In this document: piece by piece, positions 57,695 through 64,000 of the stretch
Position numbering within the stretch: position 1 is the stretch's first letter
Layout of the letters: the number at the start of each line of letters is the position of its first letter
Position numbers and translations under genes: made by a program
The notes under the pieces: generated by a model
What the model saw: only the letters and a program-made list of their open reading frames with translations
The model's database searches: none
What the model was told of the DNA's origin: nothing
From: Symbiodinium natans
Taxonomy: Eukaryota; Sar; Dinophyceae; Suessiales; Symbiodiniaceae
Length of the DNA: 64,000 nt
Assembly: GCA_905221605.1 (NCBI GenBank)
Contig: CAJNDS010000241.1
Span: 1-64,000 of the forward strand
Reading direction: 5' to 3'

Positions 57695-57706
57695 TGGTAG
57701 CGGAGC
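57695..57706 (+). promoter_or_regulatory. Probable tRNA primer-binding site
   Basis: TGGTAGCGGAGC follows the putative LTR end CA by three bases, the usual place for minus-strand priming. It matches the complement of the 3' end of animal initiator tRNA-Met at 10 of 12 positions, so that tRNA or a close one of this alga is a candidate primer. Confidence 0.5.
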
Positions 57707-57735
57707 TTTGCTCCAGCTACGGCTTTGGGTGCGAG

Positions 57736-60700
57736 ATGAATCACCAGACATGGACCGGGGGGAGCAAGTCTCCCTTAGATCTCGTGACATGGGATGGCGA
57801 ACACGCAGGGTGGCCGAACTATGTGAGACGTGTGAGATTGGCCTGGGAACGCACTGAAGCATCGAAACGCAGGCTTCTTGGTGCTCAGTTGGTCTCCCGG
57901 CTGAAGGGCAAGGCCTGGGACATTAGCGTGGAAGTGGACCACAGAGAGTTGCAGAAATCCACTGGACCGAGGTACCTGTTGAGGTTTTTAGAAGAACGCT
58001 TACTCAAGACTCCTATTCCAGATCTGGGATTGCGCCTGGAGGATTTCTTCATCCGTCTACGGCGCCAGCCTGGTGTTGGAATGGCACAGTGGTCCATGCA
58101 GGTCCGAGAGGCATATCGCCGTCTCAAGAGATCTCTAGTGAAGATGCAAGCTTCCACTTTGTCTCCGTCCCAGCCCCTCACTGTCCAGAATGTGGCCAAG
58201 CAAGGCGTGTCGTCATCGTCCAAAAGGGGGTCTAAGCGGTCATCGGTCCGGCGCCAGAGTGTTGATGAGCCCGAACCAATGCGCGATACTCCTTCTGGTT
58301 CCCAGCGACGTGACCGTCCTGGAGAATCCCGACCCCGTGAAGACCATGGTGAAGACCCCGCACCGGACCGAGAACAACGTCCTGATGATCAAGCCGAACC
58401 ACATCGTAACGAAGAACCCCGACTACCCGATGAAGACCATCCTGCTCATGAAGGCCGTGACACTGACCAGTGGAGCCGAAGGAGTCAAGGATCGGCCTGG
58501 ACGTCCCGCGACTGGGACCGATGGAAGAGAGGAAAATGGTGGGATGAAAGAAGCGAAGCATCTGAATCATCGGGTGAAATCGAATGGGATGAGTTCGACC
58601 AAGGTGACACGGACATTTTGCCCTCAGCAATCCTTGGTTGGCTGCTTCTCCGAAGGTCAGGACTGAGCAGTTCAGCTCGCCTGGCCATCCAGAGTGCAAC
58701 TCAGAACGACCTTGACTTTGAGAAGATCGAGCGTGCGCTTCGTGACCAAGAAGAAGAACTGCTCGCCACAGAACGCAGGCCCTTTTCTCCTTCAGGGCCA
58801 GCTCAGAGGCGCCGATCCTTTTGGGTGGAACAAGATGGGGCATGGGGCCTTCTCCTTGAGGAGCCCGAGGATGTCCCAGACGAGCAGATTCACTGGCAGA
58901 AGCTGGAACAGGAGCACGAGCCCGATGCTGGCGGCCTGGAGACCGCTTGGTCTACGTCGCCGTCCGGAAACGAGCTGGAGTGGTCATTCTATGAAGGGGA
59001 TTGGCGCACCCAAGACGAGGTCGGTGTCTGGTGGTCCTATGCAGACACCAAACCCTGGCTCGACATCGAGGAGGTGATGCTCTCCGATGCGGTCCTTGGT
59101 GGGGAGCTCCTGGAAATCTACGGCCAGTTCGACCAGAAGATCAGAACTTTTCGAGAGAGTCGCCAGGTGATCAAGGACCGGAATCTTGGGCGAGGCTTCT
59201 ATCCTCCTAAGGGTAAGGGCAAATCTAAGAACAAGGGCTTTAAGGCATCCGGAAAAGGGTCATCCACCCATGGAGCGTCTTCGGTGTTCGCCGTGAAGGG
59301 CAAGGGCTCTGGAAAAGGGCCTCAGCGACCAGGATCGGCAGCGTTCACCGGTTGTTTCATCTGTGGATCCAAAGAACATGACTATCGCTCATGCCCTCGA
59401 CGCAGCTCAACGGGTCCACCCATGAAAGCAGTGCAGTTTTCCGACCATGCCCTCTTTATGGAAGAGCTTGAGCATGAGATCTACACGATCGACGTCGCCA
59501 TTGCCACAGAGCCCCCGGCCGAGTTCCTGTCGGAGGAGGCGGAGGCCCGCTTTGAGATCTACTCGACCATGCCGTTTGACATGACGGGCAAAGCCGTGCT
59601 CGACATTGGAGCTACGGCCACAGTTGGATCCTTGGAGGCGTTGGATGCGTTGATGAAGCTGAAGGCCTCGCGAGGTGAGCATGAAACGCTGAAGGTGTAT
59701 CCAGAATGTCGCCGGCGCTTCCGCTTCGGCAATGGCCAAACTTCGCAGTCCCTGTCGTATGTCGAGATTCCCCAGAGACTGGACGGCAAGCTCATCTACC
59801 TGGGGCTACACACCATCGATGCTACCAACGTTCCCATCTTGCTCAGCGTGAAGACGCTAAAGAAGCTGGGAGCAATAATCGATGTGGGCCGCGGGCTTGT
59901 AATTTTCCAGGCTGTGAACGAGGCAGTCGCGGTCCGACTGGAGGAGTCTCCAACTGGGCACCTTCTTCTCGATCTTACGCAAGACTGGCTGTCCGCGTCA
60001 GTCTCTCTGGAAACTGGCCAGAGCGTGCAGGCAGTTGAGCTTGAGGAGTCCCCCGCAACGCAGGAATATGTGCCCGTTTGGAATGAGCCTGTGAGTGAAC
60101 CAGAGCATGTTCTAACTGTACATTCTGCTGACAGCACACGGCATGTACATGTTTCTTCAAACCAGCTTGAGCTTGCCGCCAGTGATAGCTCTGACGCGCG
60201 GAGTATGCTCACCAGGAATGTGGATGCTGTCTCTTTGCAAGGGTTGAGCCGTGCTGTTCAAGCTTTGAAAAGGGTACCGTTTGTGTCTCCAGTTTCTCCT
60301 CATGAGCGAGAAGTCCACCGCGGAGATTCCGAACCAGCTCAGCTCGGACGCCTCTGCTCAGAACAGCAAGCAGAAGGGCAAGGGCAAGGCGAAGACTGCG
60401 GGCAACAAGACCAAGATCGACCCGATCGAGCGTTACGACTACTCCAGGACAGAGGGGCCGGATTTGAGAGACCCCCGAGCGGCGGGGGAGCCGTGTCGGG
60501 GCAATCACCAACCCATGCCGTTCGGCCGTGGGTCTTTGAGCGGCCGAAATCAGAGTGCCGAATGGCATGTGTGCAGGGTCTGTCACCGCCAGGCAGGCCC
60601 TCTGCAGGCGGACACCAAGCTGGCAGTTCAGGAAGTCGGGCCCGAAGTGCTGAACGATCCCGAACTCCAGGAGAAGCTGACCAGCAAGGAGATCGGCCTG

Positions 60701-63700
60701 TCCGGTGCGGAAGCCTCCCTCCATCGCCGTCTCAAGGAGATTCAGAGTCGCAGGGGAGCCCGCGCCAAAGCCCCGTCACGTCCTGGTGTGTCCAAGACCA
60801 CAGAGAAGAACCAGGAAAGCCCAACAGAGTCAGAGCACGGGACCGACAAGGAGGGCGAGCAGAGCAGCGGATGGATCATGGCAGCTTCTCCATCTCCGGG
60901 GCGCAAAGCAGCTCGACCGAATGCAGTGACGCCCGAGCAGCAGGAGTTCGACAGTCGTGGGGCGAAATGAATGATGATGTAGACGCAAAGCCTTCTGTGT
61001 TTTCCGATGTGCATCTGGCGCAGAACGAGCTAGCTCGAATCGAGCTAGAGGCCCAGCGCCTGTACGCCAGTCGCTCATATGACTGGACCTCTTGTGAAGA
61101 TTTCTTGTCCTCGCTCAACTTTCCGAAGGGTGAACAGAGAGGAAGTGTGATATCCAAGACAGGTGGTCAATATGTGACGTTCGGTCTTTACTCACATGGC
61201 AATCAGTTGGGCATATGCAACCGATCCCAGGAAATGCCCTATCTATGCCGATATCTGAATGCTTTTCTACGATTTCAGGCAGGAGAGTGCGGCGCTGAAG
61301 TGCAAACATGGAGTTCGTTCGCTGTGGGGTTCAATGTGGGATCCAAAATTCACAGAGATGTCCATAATCTACCAGGAAGCAACAATCTCCTTGTGGGCAT
61401 GGGGTCCTTCTCAGGTGGTGAATTATGGCGAGAACTTCCTGAGCGGGCTCCAGGCCGTTCGAGTGCCGTGAAGTGGCGAGTGATGCCGGATGGATCCCGT
61501 GTGCGAGGTATCAATGAGAACATCCATCATCGATGTGTGTGCTTCGACCCTCGGATAAGACATGCCACTTGCAAATGGACAGGAAGACGCATTGTGCTTG
61601 CGGCGTTCACGACCAGGTCATATGCCGATGCTGATGACGCACTTCGCGGACGGCTTCGAGGTCTGGGTTTTCCTCTACCTGTTGGGCTTCCCCGTAAACT
61701 TCCCGAGAGTTCTTGTCATGTGTGCAGTGATCCCGTGTGTGAACCTGAAGAACATGATGCATATTGGCAGGTGACGCGGCCCCTGACCGCGAACATGAAG
61801 AATCACATCTTGCACGAAGCTCAAGAGTACATGTCAGACATTAAGCAGATTTTGGAGATCTTTCCTGAGAACGCCGCAGGTGACAGCTTGAGCATGGTGG
61901 AGCTGGGGATGCGTGAAAGCAACCTGACTCATGCAGCTAGAGCCCTACATGTGCATCATACTCATCTCATGGATTGTGGGCTTGATCCCGGAAAGTCTCG
62001 AGACCACTCCAGCATCTGGGACCTTCTCAGGCAAGCGCAGCCAGATTGGCTATGGCTGTCACCGCCATATATGCAGGATGAGGCCGGCCTGAGTGAGAGA
62101 GCGGTGTGTCAGCGAAGAAAGCGATGTCGCAACGCCCAAACAATAGCAGCTGATCTTGCGCAAGAGCAGATAGACCATGGACGTCACTTTGTGTGGATAT
62201 GGCCAGCAGACACCTCTAGTTGGCGACAAGGTCGAATTCGCTCGATGTTTCGCAAGATGCAACAGGCCGGACTGGTGCATGAGAGCATCTTCACTGAGCC
62301 TTCGTCAGTGAACTCCCAACCTCTCAGGAGATGGAGAGCTTGGGCTACGAGTCGCCATGCGGCTGAGATGATGCGAGGATCGCTCGAAGATGGACGCGAA
62401 GAACAGCAGAACCAGGCCATCAAAGAAGGAAAGTTAGCTGACATTCCTTTGCCAGTATGTCGACGAGTGTTGTTCTGCATGAAGAAAGACCACAACCAGA
62501 AGAAGCTGCATGCCCAGGAGTGTGTATCTTACTTTGAGGGAGATCAAGATGCCGATGAGTATGCCTTGGGAGTGTCCGAAACTCTGATAGATCCTGAAAA
62601 GATGTCTCGAGAAGATCGGGCCATTCATGCTCAGGTGATGAAGCTCCATCGACGATGTGGGCACCCGAACAACCGTGCCTTGATGAACTTGCTCAAAACC
62701 CGAGAAGTGGATGAGAAAACCCTGAAAATTGCAGAGCATCTACGGTGTGATGAGTGCCAGCAGATGCGCTTGAATGAGCCCCATGTCAACGTCGCTCTGG
62801 ATCGATCTGAGGTCCTGTGGCATACCCTGCAAATTGATCATGTGGATTTTCGATATCAGGACACGGTGGTGCAGATACTTGTCATGACAGATGAAGCCTC
62901 ACAGTACACCGTAGCCTGCGAGATGCATCGCAGACATCATGAAGTTAGCCGGAATGCCACGACTGACGAGGTCATTGCGGCGCTGGAGCGAGAGTGGGTG
63001 ATGCGGTATGGCTTCCCGAACAAGATCAGACTTGATGCAGAGGGAGCTTTCAAAGGCACGAGTCTGGGAGAGTGGGCAGCTGAGGCAGGAGTGGAGCTTG
63101 ATGTGATACCTGCAGAAGATCATTCCCAGATTGGTGTCGTGGAGCGCATGGGAGGAGTCCTGAAACACCATGCGCATGTGCTTCTTCAGACTAGGGATAT
63201 GGATCCATTCCGTGCCTTTACCCTCATGGTGGCAGCGCACAATGAGTGCCAGTTCATCAAAGGATATACCCCATTGCAGTGGACCTTCGGAAGACAATTC
63301 TCACACGATCGGAGGATGTTTGAAGGTGGCCACAGCATTCCGGTGCACTCGTCTGAGGGTGTTGAGGGTACGTCGTTCAGAGAGAACCTTCAAGTCCGTG
63401 TTTTGGCAGAGTCTGTTTTTCGAAAAAGCCAGGCGGCACGCCGAATCACTTTGGCCATGAATTCGAAGACTCGAAGACAACAAGTTTTCATTCCGGGCGA
63501 CTTGGTGTTTTATCGACGTATCAAACCACCCGCAGACTTTGCTGCACACGATGGCATTCCGTCCAAATCCAGGATGGCAAGATGGTATGGACCTGCTCGT
63601 GTCCTTGCCACGGAGACACGTACCGATGCCACGGGCCTGGAGAGAAGACCGGGTCATGTGGTATGGATTATCTCTCATGGACGCTTGAAGCGCTGCTCAC

Positions 63701-64000
63701 AGTGGCAACTCAGGCATGCCACTACGTCCGAACAAGTGGTGGCCGAAGGGGCGCATGCTCCGTCGTGGACTTTTCATGACCTTCTTCAGCATTTGCGCAA
63801 GGGTCAGTTTGAGTCTTTTGATGACCTTACCTTGCCGGAGGATACATCAAGATCCAGATCGACTATATGGACACCTGGGACTGTGCCCCGGACATCTTCG
63901 GCAGGTGCTCGATCGAGTGCGGCGAGAGGTCGTTCTAAGTCACGTGGTAGAGCAAGATCTTTGAGTGTTCCTCGGCCTGAAGCAAGTGAGCAGGACAGTG
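57736..64000 (+). CDS. copia Gag-Pol polyprotein, 2088 codons, open at the right edge
   Basis: ATG 57736 is the first in frame after the primer-binding site. Residues 16-140 are a Gag-like region (GWPNYVRRVRLAWE, LLGAQLVSRLKGKAW). A long acidic, Trp-containing linker follows, then a Lys/Gly tract (492-535) and the knuckle C540-x2-C543-x4-H548-x4-C553. The protease site is D623 (LDIGATA), with a FRFGNG flap. Residues 856-1077 read as Ser/Pro/Gln/Arg-rich filler because a better coding frame overlaps there. A putative oxygenase spans about 1110-1300 and a methyltransferase-like part about 1385-1535. Integrase: H1638, H1643, C1671, C1674 and the triad D1701, D1767, E1803 (D-x35-E). The tail 1860-2088 has the QVFIPGDLVFYRR motif and ends Ser/Arg-rich. 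All proteolytic parts except RT/RNase H are present. Confidence 0.92.
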   Translation, partial: MNHQTWTGGSKSPLDLVTWDGEHAGWPNYVRRVRLAWERTEASKRRLLGAQLVSRLKGKAWDISVEVDHRELQKSTGPRYLLRFLEERLLKTPIPDLGLRLEDFFIRLRRQPGVGMAQWSMQVREAYRRLKRSLVKMQASTLSPSQPLTVQNVAKQGVSSSSKRGSKRSSVRRQSVDEPEPMRDTPSGSQRRDRPGESRPREDHGEDPAPDREQRPDDQAEPHRNEEPRLPDEDHPAHEGRDTDQWSRRSQGSAWTSRDWDRWKRGKWWDERSEASESSGEIEWDEFDQGDTDILPSAILGWLLLRRSGLSSSARLAIQSATQNDLDFEKIERALRDQEEELLATERRPFSPSGPAQRRRSFWVEQDGAWGLLLEEPEDVPDEQIHWQKLEQEHEPDAGGLETAWSTSPSGNELEWSFYEGDWRTQDEVGVWWSYADTKPWLDIEEVMLSDAVLGGELLEIYGQFDQKIRTFRESRQVIKDRNLGRGFYPPKGKGKSKNKGFKASGKGSSTHGASSVFAVKGKGSGKGPQRPGSAAFTGCFICGSKEHDYRSCPRRSSTGPPMKAVQFSDHALFMEELEHEIYTIDVAIATEPPAEFLSEEAEARFEIYSTMPFDMTGKAVLDIGATATVGSLEALDALMKLKASRGEHETLKVYPECRRRFRFGNGQTSQSLSYVEIPQRLDGKLIYLGLHTIDATNVPILLSVKTLKKLGAIIDVGRGLVIFQAVNEAVAVRLEESPTGHLLLDLTQDWLSASVSLETGQSVQAVELEESPATQEYVPVWNEPVSEPEHVLTVHSADSTRHVHVSSNQLELAASDSSDARSMLTRNVDAVSLQGLSRAVQALKRVPFVSPVSPHEREVHRGDSEPAQLGRLCSEQQAEGQGQGEDCGQQDQDRPDRALRLLQDRGAGFERPPSGGGAVSGQSPTHAVRPWVFERPKSECRMACVQGLSPPGRPSAGGHQAGSSGSRARSAERSRTPGEADQQGDRPVRCGSLPPSPSQGDSESQGSPRQSPVTSWCVQDHREEPGKPNRVRARDRQGGRAEQRMDHGSFSISGAQSSSTECSDARAAGVRQSWGEMNDDVDAKPSVFSDVHLAQNELARIELEAQRLYASRSYDWTSCEDFLSSLNFPKGEQRGSVISKTGGQYVTFGLYSHGNQLGICNRSQEMPYLCRYLNAFLRFQAGECGAEVQTWSSFAVGFNVGSKIHRDVHNLPGSNNLLVGMGSFSGGELWRELPERAPGRSSAVKWRVMPDGSRVRGINENIHHRCVCFDPRIRHATCKWTGRRIVLAAFTTRSYADADDALRGRLRGLGFPLPVGLPRKLPESSCHVCSDPVCEPEEHDAYWQVTRPLTANMKNHILHEAQEYMSDIKQILEIFPENAAGDSLSMVELGMRESNLTHAARALHVHHTHLMDCGLDPGKSRDHSSIWDLLRQAQPDWLWLSPPYMQDEAGLSERAVCQRRKRCRNAQTIAADLAQEQIDHGRHFVWIWPADTSSWRQGRIRSMFRKMQQAGLVHESIFTEPSSVNSQPLRRWRAWATSRHAAEMMRGSLEDGREEQQNQAIKEGKLADIPLPVCRRVLFCMKKDHNQKKLHAQECVSYFEGDQDADEYALGVSETLIDPEKMSREDRAIHAQVMKLHRRCGHPNNRALMNLLKTREVDEKTLKIAEHLRCDECQQMRLNEPHVNVALDRSEVLWHTLQIDHVDFRYQDTVVQILVMTDEASQYTVACEMHRRHHEVSRNATTDEVIAALEREWVMRYGFPNKIRLDAEGAFKGTSLGEWAAEAGVELDVIPAEDHSQIGVVERMGGVLKHHAHVLLQTRDMDPFRAFTLMVAAHNECQFIKGYTPLQWTFGRQFSHDRRMFEGGHSIPVHSSEGVEGTSFRENLQVRVLAESVFRKSQAARRITLAMNSKTRRQQVFIPGDLVFYRRIKPPADFAAHDGIPSKSRMARWYGPARVLATETRTDATGLERRPGHVVWIISHGRLKRCSQWQLRHATTSEQVVAEGAHAPSWTFHDLLQHLRKGQFESFDDLTLPEDTSRSRSTIWTPGTVPRTSSAGARSSAARGRSKSRGRARSLSVPRPEASEQDS
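60302..60970 (+). CDS. Nested 222-codon ORF in another frame of the copia element
   Basis: ATG 60302 opens a frame one base ahead of the polyprotein, closed by TGA 60968-60970, which overlaps an in-frame polyprotein ATG (ATGA at 60967). Codons here end mostly in G or C (AAG, CTC, ATC), as in the rest of the element, whereas the polyprotein frame across the same block uses many A-ending codons. The product is Lys-rich at first (KQKGKGKAK), then has C65-x3-H69, H89, C91-x2-C94-H95, a possible zinc site, and a helical stretch LQEKLTSKEIGL. It is probably the true coding frame of the block. It would need a frameshift, termination-reinitiation, or a pair of indels. Confidence 0.6.
   Translation: MSEKSTAEIPNQLSSDASAQNSKQKGKGKAKTAGNKTKIDPIERYDYSRTEGPDLRDPRAAGEPCRGNHQPMPFGRGSLSGRNQSAEWHVCRVCHRQAGPLQADTKLAVQEVGPEVLNDPELQEKLTSKEIGLSGAEASLHRRLKEIQSRRGARAKAPSRPGVSKTTEKNQESPTESEHGTDKEGEQSSGWIMAASPSPGRKAARPNAVTPEQQEFDSRGAK
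61066..61660 (+). CDS. Putative 2-oxoglutarate/Fe(II) oxygenase domain of the polyprotein
   Basis: Residues about 1110-1300 of the copia polyprotein. The sequence reads YVTFGLYSHG, then AVGFNVGSKIHRDVHN, GMGSFSGGELW, and FDPRIRHAT followed by TGRRIVLAAFTTR. H1206, D1208 and H1276 have the HxD...H spacing of Fe(II) ligands in the double-stranded beta-helix oxygenases, and R1284/R1285, eight and nine residues on, suits the 2-oxoglutarate-binding Arg. The GxFxGGELW turn also fits. Families with this layout hydroxylate proteins or nucleic-acid bases (prolyl hydroxylases, AlkB, TET/JBP). Substrate unknown; a role on the element's DNA or RNA is inference. Confidence 0.55.
61888..62340 (+). CDS. Methyltransferase-like domain of the polyprotein
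   Basis: Residues about 1385-1535. MVELGMRESNLTHAA (1387-1401) stands where a Rossmann methyltransferase has its SAM-binding motif I. HLMDCGLD (D1413) fits the acidic second strand. DWLWLSPPY (S1442-Y1445) is a [DNS]PP[YF] motif, the catalytic signature of amino-methylating DNA methyltransferases. GRHFVWIWP (W1489-P1490) follows at the place of a later strand. Glycines of motif I are few, so SAM binding may be lost. Cytosine methyltransferases carried by Symbiodinium copia elements are published; this may be a related, altered domain. Confidence 0.45.

Larger units (their letters stand above)
57692..64000 (+). mobile_element. Ty1/copia retrotransposon, intact to the window edge
   Basis: Order of parts: primer-binding site, Gag with CCHC knuckle, aspartic protease, a nested ORF block, a putative oxygenase domain, a methyltransferase-like domain, integrase, and a basic tail at the edge. 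Reverse transcriptase and RNase H should follow beyond 64000, as in copia order. One frame has no stop in 6265 bp, so the element is young compared with the relics at 6.7 and 24 kb. Whether it is active cannot be judged without the second half. Confidence 0.9.

Noticed and set aside
1-64000. CRISPR arrays, bacterial operons or a bacterial contig
   Set aside because: Tandem repeats here have long units or no spacers, genes are intron-rich, and no Shine-Dalgarno-led gene clusters exist.
1-64000. Dinoflagellate spliced-leader relic sequences and tRNA genes
   Set aside because: Reading for the conserved leader end (TTTTGGCTCAAG) and for T-loop motifs with pairing acceptor stems gave only partial, unconvincing matches such as GGGCTCAAG near 21110.

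Overview
The window looks like nuclear DNA of a dinoflagellate, probably a Symbiodiniaceae-like alga. Four things point that way. Recognisable host genes are cut into many short exons whose introns start with GT, GC and once GA, and all end in AG. Every recognisable gene lies on the + strand. Retroelement debris of several families sits between and inside genes. The Ty1/copia polyprotein has the extended domain set familiar from dinoflagellate elements. No spliced-leader sequence, rRNA, convincing tRNA, bacterial operon or CRISPR array was seen.

Layout. 1-6300: a higher-order repeat. A tandem array of about 470 bp units (2244-5032, each with a long perfect hairpin) lies between two copies of a 1.4-1.7 kb flank. 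6728-8690: a decayed copia element. 8950-11670: a broken reading frame encoding a Ser/Pro-rich region, a ZZ-like zinc module and a kinase-like domain. 11.7-17.5 kb: mostly non-coding with tandem and direct repeats. 17590-19964: a probable DNA transposon with an ISXO2-like transposase relic and 18 bp inverted ends. 21.7-26.7 kb: an RNase H relic, then 2.4 copies of a 653 bp repeat whose last copy runs straight into the endonuclease ORF of a broken LINE.

27-56.5 kb is the host gene region, all on the + strand. It holds a two-exon basic protein, a voltage-gated cation channel with a complete S1-S6 and an EF hand (34681-40284 mapped), and two PRMT7-like arginine methyltransferase genes (41.3 and 46.0 kb). 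A NIPA-type magnesium transporter (47.9-51.3 kb) follows, then several unrecognised exon sets.

57.7 kb to the right edge is a Ty1/copia element that looks intact as far as the window shows. It has a primer-binding site and one frame open for 2088 codons, running off the edge before reverse transcriptase. Between protease and integrase it carries a putative 2-oxoglutarate/Fe(II) oxygenase domain, a SAM-methyltransferase-like domain with an SPPY motif, and a 222-codon nested ORF in another frame that ends in an ATGA overlap. This is the most interesting part of the window: a retroelement that may carry its own nucleic-acid-modifying enzymes.
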